Below, piece by piece: positions 46,018 through 55,510 of a DNA stretch of 64,000 nt; within the stretch, counting starts at the first letter, position 1; the number at the start of each line of letters is the position of its first letter. The stretch covers positions 248,001-312,000 of the forward strand of contig NZ_JAKREV010000001.1 in the NCBI RefSeq assembly GCF_022664465.1, in the 5' to 3' direction. The position numbers and the translations under genes are program-made. Source of the stretch: Sphingomonas hankookensis (GTDB taxonomy: Bacteria > Pseudomonadota > Alphaproteobacteria > Sphingomonadales > Sphingomonadaceae). The notes beneath the pieces are model-generated. The model did not search any database, had not been told where the DNA came from, and saw nothing but the letters and a program-made list of their open reading frames with translations.

Positions 46018-48465
46018 ATGACCCGAAACATCCTGTTCCAGATCCACTGGTTCCTCGGCATCACCGCCGGGCTTGTGCTGGCGGTGATGGGCGTGACCGG
46101 CGCGACGATGAGCTTCGAACCGGAAATCATCGCCGCGTTGAACCGGGATACGCCGGCAGCCGGGGCGTTAAGGCTACGTGCGCCGCAGCTTGTGGCGCGG
46201 TTCGCCGAACAGCGACCGGCGGCGAAGATCACGCGACTAACGGTCCCGGCAAAATCCGACGAACCGACGCTGGTCGGTTATACGCTCGGCACGTCCAAGG
46301 CGCGGCATCTCGACCGGATCGATCCGTTCACCGGACAGCTGCTCGGCGAATCGCGCGGAACCGAGGTGATGGAGGTGTTCGAGCATCTCCACCGCTGGCT
46401 GGCACTGCCCGGCGAAGGCAATGGCATCGGGCGACAGATCACCGGGTTCTCTGCGATAGCCCTTCTCTATTTCGCGTTGTCCGGCCTGTATCTGCGCTGG
46501 CCGCGGCGACCGCTCGACTGGCGAAACTGGTTCGTCCTCGATTTCCGTAAGACCGGGCGCAACCTGTACCGGATGCTGCACGCGGTCGTCGGCGGGTGGG
46601 TGCTGGTCTTCTATCTGGTCAGCGGTTTCACCGGGCTATGGTGGTCGTACGACTGGTATCGCCAAGGGGTCCGCGCGATGCTGGTGGCCGAGGCGCCCGA
46701 GCGGCCGAAATCGGGGCCGAAGGATGCGCCGGTCGACCTGGCGGTAGCGTGGAACGGCTTTACCATCGCGACCGGTGGCCGGGCCTATGACCGGATCACC
46801 GCCACCGTCCGCGACCACGGCGAAGTGCAGTTTCGCGGCAAACTGCCCGACGCACGGCACGACCGGGTCAGCGACGAGCTGACGATCGACGGTACGACCG
46901 GTGCGGTGGTCGAGGCGACGCCCTATGCCGAGCGCACGCTGGGGCAGGATATCGTCACCAGCGTCTACGAGCTGCACCGTGGCGCCTATTTCGGGATCGC
47001 CGGACGGATCGCGATGCTGCTCACCAGCCTGACGATGCCGTTGTTCACCATCACCGGCTTCCTGCTCTATTTCGCCCGGCGACGGCGGAAGGTGGCGCTG
47101 CGCCAAGTCATCGCCGATACCGACGCTACGCCACCCGAACACGCGACGACGCTGGTCGCCTATGCCAGCCAGACCGGATCGGCCGAGCGTATCGCTCGCC
47201 TCACCGCCGACGCGCTGCCCGGCGCCGCCGCGCTGCCGATCGCGGCGCTCGATCCGGCGATGCTGACGCGCGCCGAACGACTGTTCGTCGTCGCCAGCAC
47301 CTATGGCGAGGGCGAGCCGCCCGACAATGCGCGCGGCTTTGCCCGGACGATGGCGCGGGTCCGCCCCGACCTGTCGCACCTCGCCTATGCGGTGATGGCG
47401 CTGGGCGACCGGGAATATGCCGAGTTCTGCGCGTTCGGGCACCAGGTCGATCGGTGGCTGCACGATCACGGTGCGACGCGGCTGTTCGATCCGGTCGAGG
47501 CCGATGGCAACGATGCCGATGCGCAGCGGCAGTGGCAGCACCAGCTGGCCGGCGTCGGGGGTCGTACCGACCAGCCCGACTGGGCGCCGGTAACGATGGG
47601 CGACTGGCGGCTGGTCGAGCGCCGTCTGCTCAATCCCGGCAGCCAGGGCGGTGAAGCGTGGCAGGTCGTGCTGGAACCGATCGCTATGCCGGCCGACTGG
47701 ATGCCCGGCGACATTGTCGAGATCCTGCCGCAACAGGATATCCGCCGCGTCGACGCCTATCTGGCGCGCAGCGGACTGGCCGACACGCCCGACCTTCGCG
47801 AACGGCTGATGCGCAGCATCCTGCCGGGCGACGAGGCGGAGGTCGCGACGCTCAAGCCGCTCGGTCACCGCGAATATTCGGTCGCCTCGATCGCCGCGTC
47901 CGGCCGGGTCGAACTGATCGTCCGGCGCTGCACGGCGGTGGACGGGTATGGCGGCCTGGGATCTGGCTGGCTGTGCCATGGCGCCCCGATCGGCGGGATC
48001 GTGCGGGCGCGGGTGCGGGCCAACCCGGCCTTCCATCCGCCGGCTGACCCTGCCACGCCGCTGATCCTGATCGGCAACGGCACCGGGCTGGCCGGACTGT
48101 TGGCGCACCTGCGCCACCGGGCAGCGACGGGCGGCGGGCCGGCATGGCTCTATTGGGGCGAACGCCACCCGGCACAGGACGATTTCCTCGCCGACGAACG
48201 CACCGTGCTGGCCCGGAGCGGGACGCTCGCCCGCAACGTCACGGCATGGTCACGCCAGCCCGGCGGCCATCGCTATGTCCAGAATGCGGTCGCCGCCGAT
48301 GGTCCGGCCATCGCCGAAGCGGTCACCGCAGGAGCCGCCATCTATGTCTGTGGCAGCGTGAACGGCATGGCACCGGGCGTCCATGCCGCGCTGGAAGCGA
48401 TCCTCGGCGAAACAACCGTCGAAACCATGCTCGAAACCGGCCGCTATCGCCGCGACATCTACTAA
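46018..48465 (+). CDS. PepSY membrane - flavodoxin - FNR reductase fusion
   Basis: 815 residues. The N-terminal half is a PepSY-associated membrane unit with helices near 12-33, 140-160, 190-215 and 325-350 and conserved His (LHRWL, MLHAVVGGW, ELHRGAYF). The second half is cytosolic: flavodoxin from about residue 378 (YASQTGSAERIA, STYGEGEPPDNARGF) and an FAD/NADPH reductase domain ending in GRYRRDIY, the tail of the sulfite/cytochrome P450 reductase type. It probably moves electrons from NADPH across or to the membrane to reduce imported ferric-siderophore. It is divergent from a TonB receptor. Confidence 0.9.
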   Translation: MTRNILFQIHWFLGITAGLVLAVMGVTGATMSFEPEIIAALNRDTPAAGALRLRAPQLVARFAEQRPAAKITRLTVPAKSDEPTLVGYTLGTSKARHLDRIDPFTGQLLGESRGTEVMEVFEHLHRWLALPGEGNGIGRQITGFSAIALLYFALSGLYLRWPRRPLDWRNWFVLDFRKTGRNLYRMLHAVVGGWVLVFYLVSGFTGLWWSYDWYRQGVRAMLVAEAPERPKSGPKDAPVDLAVAWNGFTIATGGRAYDRITATVRDHGEVQFRGKLPDARHDRVSDELTIDGTTGAVVEATPYAERTLGQDIVTSVYELHRGAYFGIAGRIAMLLTSLTMPLFTITGFLLYFARRRRKVALRQVIADTDATPPEHATTLVAYASQTGSAERIARLTADALPGAAALPIAALDPAMLTRAERLFVVASTYGEGEPPDNARGFARTMARVRPDLSHLAYAVMALGDREYAEFCAFGHQVDRWLHDHGATRLFDPVEADGNDADAQRQWQHQLAGVGGRTDQPDWAPVTMGDWRLVERRLLNPGSQGGEAWQVVLEPIAMPADWMPGDIVEILPQQDIRRVDAYLARSGLADTPDLRERLMRSILPGDEAEVATLKPLGHREYSVASIAASGRVELIVRRCTAVDGYGGLGSGWLCHGAPIGGIVRARVRANPAFHPPADPATPLILIGNGTGLAGLLAHLRHRAATGGGPAWLYWGERHPAQDDFLADERTVLARSGTLARNVTAWSRQPGGHRYVQNAVAADGPAIAEAVTAGAAIYVCGSVNGMAPGVHAALEAILGETTVETMLETGRYRRDIY

Positions 48466-48469
48466 CCGA

Positions 48470-48844
48470 TCAGTGGCGGTGTTCGCGGCGTAGCTGGTAG
48501 CGCCCATCGGCGTAATCGTCGAACAGCCCGCGGATCGCCGGATGGTCGACTGGTTCCTCGCTGTCGTCGACGATCAAATTCTGCTGACTGACATAGGCGA
48601 CATAGCTCGCCTCGGCATTTTCGGCGAGCAGGTGGTAGAAGGGCTGATCCTTGCGCGGGCGGACGTCGGCGGGAATCGATTCATACCATTCTTCGCTATT
48701 GGCGAAGACCGGGTCGATATCGAACACGACCCCGCGGAAATCGAACAGGCGATGGCGCACGACCTCACCGATCGCGAAACGGGCATGGGCGACGGGTGGC
48801 AACGGCGTGCCGAGGTCGAGCGGGTTGGCGGACATTGCCTTCAT
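48470..48844 (-). CDS. hspQ: Heat shock protein HspQ
   Basis: 124 residues from the ATG at 48844; the ATG at 48835 (MSANPLDLG) is equally possible. HspQ/YccV-type domain: ARFAIGEVVRHRLFDFRG, VVFDIDPVFANSEEWY, DQPFYHLL and YVSQQNL. In E. coli it is a small DNA-binding and Lon-modulating heat shock protein. It is longer than the E. coli protein by an N-terminal Pro-rich stretch. Its stop lies 4 bp past the reductase stop (convergent). Confidence 0.9.
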   Translation of the reverse strand: MKAMSANPLDLGTPLPPVAHARFAIGEVVRHRLFDFRGVVFDIDPVFANSEEWYESIPADVRPRKDQPFYHLLAENAEASYVAYVSQQNLIVDDSEEPVDHPAIRGLFDDYADGRYQLRREHRH

Positions 48845-48976
48845 GCGAAATAATCTAGGGTCGATGTGCGATTGCAGCAAGGAGGCGCTTGCACATCCCG
48901 AAACCATGGGCTAACGGACCGCCCTCGCTGACCAACGTGCTGCGCTGACCTGCGGCATAGAGCGAGAAACCTCTGC

Positions 48977-49301
<325 letters not shown>

Positions 49302-49370
49302 CCTGAGCAGCCCCCACCATGTGGTCCGGGTTGTTAGTTAGTGCATTGTCGTCTCCGCCGCCATTGCCGG
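49302..49370 (+). repeat. Left inverted end of the IS-derived element
   Basis: 69-bp terminal inverted repeat; its partner is 49688-49756. It contains GGGTTGTTAGTTAGTGCATT and ends in CCGCCATTGCCGG. Confidence 0.85.
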
Positions 49371-49373
49371 ACG

Positions 49374-49412
49374 TAGGTGCAGCGAAGCGGAACCGGAGGC
49401 CGGCAATGGCGG
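49374..49412 (+). repeat. Internal 39-bp direct repeat (copy 1)
   Basis: Starts TAGGTGCAGCGAAGCGGAAC and ends GGCAATGGCGG; an identical copy is at 49662-49700. The two flank the transposase fragment. Each encodes [10 protein letters not shown] on the minus strand, so the short reading frame carries this peptide twice. Confidence 0.85.
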
Positions 49413-49661
49413 TGTCGCCGTGTCGGGGGCCGGCGGACGGTAGCCTAGGCTGCTGTGCGGCCGGACGGTGTTGTAGTGACGCCGCCACGCCTCAATCAGC
49501 ACCCTGGCCTCGGCGAGGCTGTAGAAGATCTCGCCATTGAGCAGTTCGTCGCGAAGCGACCCGTTGAAGCTCTCGTTATAGCCGTTCTCCCATGGCGAGC
49601 CCGGGGCGATGTAGAGCGTCTTCACGCCGATCTGGCCGAGCCAGGTCTGGACGGCGGTGGC

Positions 49662-49700
49662 TAGGTGCAGCGAAGCGGAACCGGAGGCCGGCAATGGCGG
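49662..49700 (+). repeat. Internal 39-bp direct repeat (copy 2)
   Basis: Identical to 49374-49412; its last 13 bp are also the inner end of the right inverted repeat. Confidence 0.85.
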
Positions 49701-49756
49701 CGGAGACGACAATGCACTAACTAACAACCCGGACCACACGGTGGGGGCTGCTCAGG
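49688..49756 (-). repeat. Right inverted end of the IS-derived element
   Basis: 69-bp partner of 49302-49370 in opposite orientation, ending in GGTGGGGGCTGCTCAGG. The 131 bp after it up to 49888 contain no recognisable gene. Confidence 0.85.
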
Positions 49757-49887
49757 AAGTCGCCCATGACCCATTTGCAGTCATTGGAAGTCTCCAACCC
49801 ACCTCCCAACTTCGGCCACTCGTTCATCTTTTAGGTGGGGTCGCTCGACCACCGGGACCTGCTGCTAAACCGCCTTCGAAAGGATTA

Positions 49888-51507
49888 CTACCTTGGCAAC
49901 GACAGCACCTGCCGCTCTTGAAGCAAACGAGCGCGAAGATCAGCGTAAGGCACCTGCTGCACCGGAAGCGACGACCGCAACGCCAGATCGGCGGCATTGG
50001 CTGCGGATTGCCCTAGGATCATGAAGACCGGCTCCATCCGGATCGTGCCATAGGCGATATGCGACGCGGACAGGGCGACCGGCACCAGCAGGTTGGTCAC
50101 CTCCGCCTGGCGCGGCACGATCGCATCATAGGCGATCGGGTAGGGAGTTGCGACGCCGACTTCGATATTGCCCTCGTTGCGCGCGAAGCCACGTGTGTCG
50201 ACCACGCGTTGTACGTTGTGCGAGTCCATTTGGTACGACCCCATGCCGATCGGGCGCGGCGTGGGCTTTTGTCCTCGCACATGCGGCTCTGCCATGACGA
50301 AATCGGACGTCATCCGCCTGGCCTCGCGCACATACATTTCGCGTGGCCAACCCTTGTTGTCGGTAAATTCGTCCTTGCAAAGGCCCCAGCGTCCAATCTC
50401 CGCTCGTGTCTCGGCAGGAACGCGCAAGTCGTTCGCCATGTACCACAGCAGACCCTGCTGATAGCGCCGGTGCTCCGCCGCGATCGCGGCACGCTCTGCG
50501 TCGCTGCCGCGAGGGTAGCGATAGTTCATGCCGATATTGTCGGTTGAAAAGGCGCCGAAGTTGTTGACGTCCGCCTTGCCGTTGGGGATGCGATCGAACT
50601 TCTGGAAGAAGTTGCGGTAGCCCGCATCCATGTAGCGCTGGAGCAGCGCATATTGGCTGGCATCATAGCCTGCGGGCTTCGGCAGCGGCATCTGGTTGGC
50701 GGCGACGTCGGTCAGGCACAGCCGATAGGTATAGGCCTGAATCTTGTCGTCGGCGCTGCCGTCCGGGGCCAGCCGCGCCGGACTGATGCGGGGCAGCAGG
50801 CCGCTGGCAGGTTTTCCCTTGATGCGATACGGATCGATGTCGAGCGTGAACTGGTGGTTGGTCGTGTTGCGGGCCTGCACGCCGTTCAGTGTCTCGCCGT
50901 AGGTCGCGTTCGCCTCGCGTCCCGTGGCGAACGAGACACCAGCGCCCGCCATCAGGTCGCCTTCGTAGCTGGCGTCAATGAACATCCGCCCAGCAAAGCG
51001 ACGACCGTGAGCCGAGCGGAACGACACCACGCGGCTGCCGACCCGCTGCACGCCCTGCGGACCCCGATCGATCGGCTGGCCGCGAACGACCGTCACCCCG
51101 GCTTCGGCGATCCAATCCTCTAGGATGCGTTCCGCCACGTGCGGCTCGAACTGCCACATTGCGCCATCGTCGACGAAATTCTCAGCGCGCGCGGGCCGCG
51201 GCGCCAACGTCCAGGCCGCCGGGTCGTCATAGTGCCGCTTCACCCGGCGGTAGAATTCGAGCGCGAGGCCGCCGATGGCACGATGGTTGCCGGTGTCGGA
51301 CCAACTTAGCCCGTTGGTGGTCATGCCGCCAACATACCTGTCGCGACAGACGAGCGTGACGCTGCGCCCGATGCGCCGGCTCTCGACCGCGGCGATGACC
51401 CCGCCGGCGGTGCAACCATAGATGACGATGTCGGCGACCGGCTCGGGCGGTGCGGCGGGCGCCCCGGCAAGCAGGAGGAGCAACGGTGCGAGGCGAAGCG
51501 GTGCCAT
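49888..51507 (-). CDS. Exported FAD-dependent oxidoreductase (xanthan-lyase-like annotation group)
   Basis: 539 residues with a signal peptide (LAPLLLLLAGAPAAPP) directly before the FAD loop: ADIVIYGCTAGGVIAAVESRR, then GGMTTNGLSWSD and FIDASYEGDLMAGAGVSFATGRE. It belongs to the FAD_oxidored family, often labelled xanthan lyase in databases although the activity is unproven. Export suggests a periplasmic substrate, perhaps a sugar or oligosaccharide. It directly follows the STN-type TonB receptor (11-bp gap) and so may be in one operon with it, acting on what the receptor imports. Confidence 0.88.
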   Translation of the reverse strand: MAPLRLAPLLLLLAGAPAAPPEPVADIVIYGCTAGGVIAAVESRRIGRSVTLVCRDRYVGGMTTNGLSWSDTGNHRAIGGLALEFYRRVKRHYDDPAAWTLAPRPARAENFVDDGAMWQFEPHVAERILEDWIAEAGVTVVRGQPIDRGPQGVQRVGSRVVSFRSAHGRRFAGRMFIDASYEGDLMAGAGVSFATGREANATYGETLNGVQARNTTNHQFTLDIDPYRIKGKPASGLLPRISPARLAPDGSADDKIQAYTYRLCLTDVAANQMPLPKPAGYDASQYALLQRYMDAGYRNFFQKFDRIPNGKADVNNFGAFSTDNIGMNYRYPRGSDAERAAIAAEHRRYQQGLLWYMANDLRVPAETRAEIGRWGLCKDEFTDNKGWPREMYVREARRMTSDFVMAEPHVRGQKPTPRPIGMGSYQMDSHNVQRVVDTRGFARNEGNIEVGVATPYPIAYDAIVPRQAEVTNLLVPVALSASHIAYGTIRMEPVFMILGQSAANAADLALRSSLPVQQVPYADLRARLLQERQVLSLPR

Positions 51508-51518
51508 GACGGATATCC

Positions 51519-54485
51519 TTAGAAGGTCGCGGCGATGCCGAAGAAGATGCGGCGATCCTCGCGCGCGGCGTTCAGCAGCCGCAGCGGCGTCTGAAGATAT
51601 TGCCGGTCGATCGCACGGGTCAGGTTGATCGCCTCGACGGTCAAGCGAACCGATCGGGTGAGGTTGAGTTGTGCGGAGGCGTCGAGTTGTCCGCGTCCGT
51701 CAACATAGGAACTGCCGCCGGCTGCCGCGCTGCCCTGGCCGAGCAGGTAGCCGCTGCGATAGATATAGGCGACGCGCGCCGACACGGTGGCATCCTCATA
51801 GAAGCCGATCAGGTTGTAGCTGTGCTTGGACAGGCCGGGGAGCGGCAGGCTGGCCTGGGTCGCCTCGTCCACCAGCGGAGTCTCGCTGTCGACGAACGTG
51901 TAGTTCGCCTGGATGCCAAGGTTACGCAGGGCTCCGGGGAGGAAGCGGAGCGACTGCTGATACGCTAGCTCCACGCCCTTGATGGTGCCCGACTCGCCGT
52001 TGATCGGCTGGGTGATCTGGAACGCGCCATAGGGTTGGGCGGTGCTGGGATCGATCTGGTCGGAAAGGCCGGGGACGATCTCGCTCTGCGTCCGGTTGAT
52101 CGTGAAGGAATCGACGTTCTTGTAGAAGCCGGCGATCGTGATCGCGCTCGCCGGCGCGAAATACCATTCGAGCGTGGCGTCATATTGCGTCGCCTCGAAC
52201 GGACGCAGCGCAGGATTGCCGCGCGCGCCGGTCCGCGATACGAACAGCGGCACGAAGCTGACCCCCACGTCGCTGAGGCTCGGACGCGCCACCACCTTGG
52301 CCGCGGCCGCGCGCAGCGTGAGGTCGGGGAGCAGTTCGAGCGCGGCGTTGGCGCTGGGCAGCCAGTAGTCGAAGTGCGACCTCGAAAGCGTCGGTTGCGT
52401 ATCGGACAGGAAGCCGGACGAGGCGCGTTCGAACGTGATGTACCGCACGCCGGCATTGCCACTAATCGGCATGTTGCCCAGCGTACCGGCGAAATTGCCC
52501 TTGCCGTAAAAGGCCAGCGTATCCTGGTCGACGTCCTTGATCGAGACGCGGCCGAACGGGATCGTGTCGGCGCGGGGCACAGGGAGGCCGAAGGCGTCGC
52601 GCGCAGCGCCCTTGTCGGTACCGCCGCCCAGGATGTCGCGGGGAAAGTCGCCCGACACGCCCGGGAAAAAGCTTCCCTGACGATTGTCGTAGACCAGCCC
52701 CGGCAGTTCGTCGGCGGTGAGGATGCCATCGCCGTTGCGATCGCCCCGCGTGAGCAAGCTCGCCGCGGAGGGAATGTTCTGTGGCGCTTCGGAATAGAAT
52801 TCGATCTTCTCGAACCGCCCGCCTACCTCGACCGTCCGCAGCGGGCCGAAATCGGTGCGGATGGTGAAGTCGAGCCGCGCGTCATAGCCGGAATTGTCGG
52901 TGACGAAGTCGTTCTCGAAGATCGATGCCAGCTGATATTGCGCAGGGTCGTTCAGATCGAAATTCGACGCCAGCGAGAGGTTCGGGACCACGCCCCCGCG
53001 CGAAAAATCATAGCTGGCATTGGCGACCCGCCCGGCACGGGGCACGACGACATAGGTGAACGAGGCCCCCGGCCCGCCGTCGGTGCCGCGCCCCTTGCTG
53101 TAGGAGGCGTCGGCGCGCACCGTCACGACTTCGCCTTCATACTTCGCCGACCCACCGATATTGGTCGACTTGAACTCGGTCGGTTCGTCGTAGATCAGCG
53201 GGCGGACGGTGACGTAATTGAACGTGCCGCGTACCACGGTGCCGTTCTCGTCCGCCACAGCACCGGCGTCATTGTCGTTAAAGAGCACCTGATAGTTGGC
53301 ACTCTGCCGCTCGCGCTTCAGCCACGTGTGGGTGCCGTCGACAATGAATTCGATCCGGTCGGTCGGCCGGTATTGCAGCGAACCATTCAGCGTCAGCCGC
53401 TCCTCTGAACGATCATAGATCCGGGCCATGTAGCGGTTCGGGCGATACAGTCCCGGATCATTGATGCCGTCGCCGTTGCCGTCGATGTTGTTGGTACGGG
53501 TCCAGCCGCCGGTGTCGAACTGATAGCCGCGGGTCCGCGTGTTCGAATAGGCGGCGCTCGCCAACACACCGAAGCTGTCACCGAATCTTCTGGATACCAA
53601 TGCCGAGCCGCGATAGCCAAGATGATCGGCCTGGTCGGTATAGGCGCCCTGAAGACGCCCGCTGACGACGAAGTCGGCTAGGTCGAGCGGCCGCTTGGTC
53701 TTCAGGTTGACCGTCGCGCCCAGTGCACCCTCGGGCATATCCGCAGTCGGCGATTTCGCGACGACGATGCTCGAGATGATCTCCGGGCTGACCGATTCCA
53801 GCGACGCGCTGCCGCCAGCGCCGGGACCGAGGAAGGTGCGACCGTTGATTTCCAGCCGGTTCTGCGAAATACCGCGCACCGTGAAGTTCGATCCATCGCC
53901 TTCGCGGCGCGTGATCTGGACGCCCGTAATGCGGCTCATCGACTCAGCGACATTCTGGTCCGGCAGTTTGCCGATGTCCTGTGCCGTGATGACGTCGACG
54001 ATATTCGACGCGGTACGCTTGGCGGTGATCGACTGCTGGAGCGACGCGCGAATACCGGTGACGACGATGTCCTCCGGGGGCGGCTCCTCGACGGGAGTCT
54101 GCGCCATGGGCGCCAAGGGCGAAGCACTCGCCTCGGTTTGGAGCGCAGCCGGAATTAGCGCGGCGTTGGCGTTAACAATGGTGCGGCGCAGGATGATCGC
54201 CCCGCCAGCGCGTACCGGCACCAGATCGGTTCCCGCGAGCAGGATGCGAAGCGCCTCGCCAACATCGAGTGCGCCGCTTACGCGATTGACGGTCGCCTTC
54301 TCTGCGAGCGGACTGGACACAAGAATCTGGACGCCCGCCTGGTGGGCGAATTGCGGGATGCCGGTGCGCGCAGGTTGCGCGGGCACGTCGAAGCGACGCG
54401 TCTGCGCGTCGGCGACGGGCGCTAGCGCAGCGCTCGACAGGATGACGGCAGCGGCGCCGAGCAGGCGATGACGCGCGAATGACAT
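51519..54485 (-). CDS. TonB-dependent receptor with STN signalling domain
   Basis: 988 residues. A signal peptide (LAPVADAQ) is followed by an STN domain (about 28-100: RFDVPAQPARTGIPQFAHQAG, LLAGTDLVPVRAGGAIILR), a Pro-rich linker, the plug (EDIVVTGIRASLQQSITAKR, LPDQNVAESMSRITGVQITR, LEINGRTFLGPG) and a large barrel ending in FFGIAATF. This plug style is the OAR-like group common in sphingomonads for carbohydrate or other large substrates. The STN domain contacts FecR-type anti-sigma proteins, and fecR and an ECF sigma gene lie directly upstream, giving a signal path from the outer membrane to transcription. Confidence 0.93.
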   Translation of the reverse strand: MSFARHRLLGAAAVILSSAALAPVADAQTRRFDVPAQPARTGIPQFAHQAGVQILVSSPLAEKATVNRVSGALDVGEALRILLAGTDLVPVRAGGAIILRRTIVNANAALIPAALQTEASASPLAPMAQTPVEEPPPEDIVVTGIRASLQQSITAKRTASNIVDVITAQDIGKLPDQNVAESMSRITGVQITRREGDGSNFTVRGISQNRLEINGRTFLGPGAGGSASLESVSPEIISSIVVAKSPTADMPEGALGATVNLKTKRPLDLADFVVSGRLQGAYTDQADHLGYRGSALVSRRFGDSFGVLASAAYSNTRTRGYQFDTGGWTRTNNIDGNGDGINDPGLYRPNRYMARIYDRSEERLTLNGSLQYRPTDRIEFIVDGTHTWLKRERQSANYQVLFNDNDAGAVADENGTVVRGTFNYVTVRPLIYDEPTEFKSTNIGGSAKYEGEVVTVRADASYSKGRGTDGGPGASFTYVVVPRAGRVANASYDFSRGGVVPNLSLASNFDLNDPAQYQLASIFENDFVTDNSGYDARLDFTIRTDFGPLRTVEVGGRFEKIEFYSEAPQNIPSAASLLTRGDRNGDGILTADELPGLVYDNRQGSFFPGVSGDFPRDILGGGTDKGAARDAFGLPVPRADTIPFGRVSIKDVDQDTLAFYGKGNFAGTLGNMPISGNAGVRYITFERASSGFLSDTQPTLSRSHFDYWLPSANAALELLPDLTLRAAAAKVVARPSLSDVGVSFVPLFVSRTGARGNPALRPFEATQYDATLEWYFAPASAITIAGFYKNVDSFTINRTQSEIVPGLSDQIDPSTAQPYGAFQITQPINGESGTIKGVELAYQQSLRFLPGALRNLGIQANYTFVDSETPLVDEATQASLPLPGLSKHSYNLIGFYEDATVSARVAYIYRSGYLLGQGSAAAGGSSYVDGRGQLDASAQLNLTRSVRLTVEAINLTRAIDRQYLQTPLRLLNAAREDRRIFFGIAATF

Positions 54486-54562
54486 ATGGATCCACTCCCC
54501 GGAAGCGGCGCCCCTGTTGTCGAAGCGCTCACCTCCCTTGAGTTCGGTGCGCGCCGCTTCCG

Positions 54563-55510
54563 TCAGAATGCCGGCGACTTTTTCCGTGCCAGACGTATTG
54601 TCTGGGGTCCGGTCGTGACCGCAACATCGAACGATACGGCGAGCGAGGCAGCGAAGTCCTCGGGTCGATCGATCTGGAACAGGCCGATCAACCGCTCTTG
54701 CGACAATATGGCGTCGTCGACCACCAGCTGGCGATGATTATAGCGGTTGAAGCGGGCGACCGCCGCGGCAACGGTTTCGTTCTCCAGCGCGATCTCACCC
54801 CCGCGCCACGCCAGCGCGCGCTCGATTGCGGCGGGCGCAGTGCCGGTGACCGGCGCGGCGTCGGGCGACCGGAACCGAGCATATTGGCCGGCTTTGAGGA
54901 TCGTCATCGTGCCCCCGGCGGCGCTAGGCCATACCGCCACCTGCCCCTCCGTCACCGCGACCTCGACACCGTCCTCCCGTCGTTCGACCGAGAATGCGGT
55001 GCCGACCGCGCGCGCCTGGGCAATGCCGGCGTCGACGATGAAGGGTCGCGAACGATCCTTCGCGACCTGGAACCAGGCCTGTCCGTGGTCGAGCGCAATC
55101 CGGCGCTGCTCATCGGCCAACACGACGCGCAGCGCGCTGTCGCTGTCGATCGTGGCGACCGATCCGTCAGCGAGCGGCAGACGCCGGATCTCGCCGCGTG
55201 CAGTTGTTACGTGTTCGGCGGCGAACTGACGCCAACCGATCAGGCCGACCGCGCTTGCAGCGATGGCGCCGGTCATCCCGATCAGCAGCCGGCGCCGCCC
55301 CGGCCGTGCTTCGAGCGGCGCTTGACCCGGCGCAGAGGCGCCCTCCTCCTCAATAACCCGGTTGACGACGGTCAGGGCCGCCATCGCGCGCAACAATGCA
55401 CCCGCATGGCGCGGGTCGCGCGCCAGCCAGGCGTCGAGTGCGTGCTGATCCGCAGCATCGAGCGGATGGCGCAGCGCCCAAGCTACCGCCTCATCACCGT
55501 GCTCGGGCAC
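54563..55510 (-). CDS. FecR-family anti-sigma / sigma regulator
   Basis: 315 residues from a GTG at 55510, 6 nt from AGGAGG; the GTG at 55516 overlaps that ribosome site and is less likely. The N-terminal cytosolic part (DEAVAWALRHPLDAADQHALDAWL) is DUF4880-like and binds the sigma factor. One membrane helix (about 78-97, LIGMTGAIAASAVGLIGW) leads to the FecR domain with RGEIRRLPLADGSVATIDSDS and VAVTEGQVAVW, ending in a short DUF4974-like region that meets the STN domain. It overlaps the sigma gene by 17 nt. Confidence 0.92.
   Translation of the reverse strand: MPEHGDEAVAWALRHPLDAADQHALDAWLARDPRHAGALLRAMAALTVVNRVIEEEGASAPGQAPLEARPGRRRLLIGMTGAIAASAVGLIGWRQFAAEHVTTARGEIRRLPLADGSVATIDSDSALRVVLADEQRRIALDHGQAWFQVAKDRSRPFIVDAGIAQARAVGTAFSVERREDGVEVAVTEGQVAVWPSAAGGTMTILKAGQYARFRSPDAAPVTGTAPAAIERALAWRGGEIALENETVAAAVARFNRYNHRQLVVDDAILSQERLIGLFQIDRPEDFAASLAVSFDVAVTTGPQTIRLARKKSPAF

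Larger units (their letters stand above)
49338..49739 (-). pseudogene. Truncated IS3-family transposase (orfB) C-terminus
   Basis: The open frame begins inside the right inverted end (ATG at 49739) and ends inside the left one. Only about 80 central residues are real transposase: the end of the DDE integrase core with [20 protein letters not shown] (the last catalytic Glu), then [16 protein letters not shown] and [15 protein letters not shown]. The two catalytic Asp residues and all of orfA are missing, so it cannot move by itself. The flanking residues translate the direct repeats. Confidence 0.85.
49302..49756 (-). mobile_element. IS3-family-derived short element with 69-bp inverted ends
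   Basis: 455 bp. The two ends (49302-49370 and 49688-49756) are inverted copies of 69 bp differing at one base seen (ACCATG/ACCGTG); the outer bases are CCTGAGCAGCCCCCACC. Between them is only the C-terminal part of an IS3-type transposase. The long ends are unusual for IS3 elements, so both seem to derive from the same (3') end of a parent IS. No target-site duplication is seen, and the left flank is a cut recombinase gene, so an adjacent deletion is likely. Confidence 0.8.
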
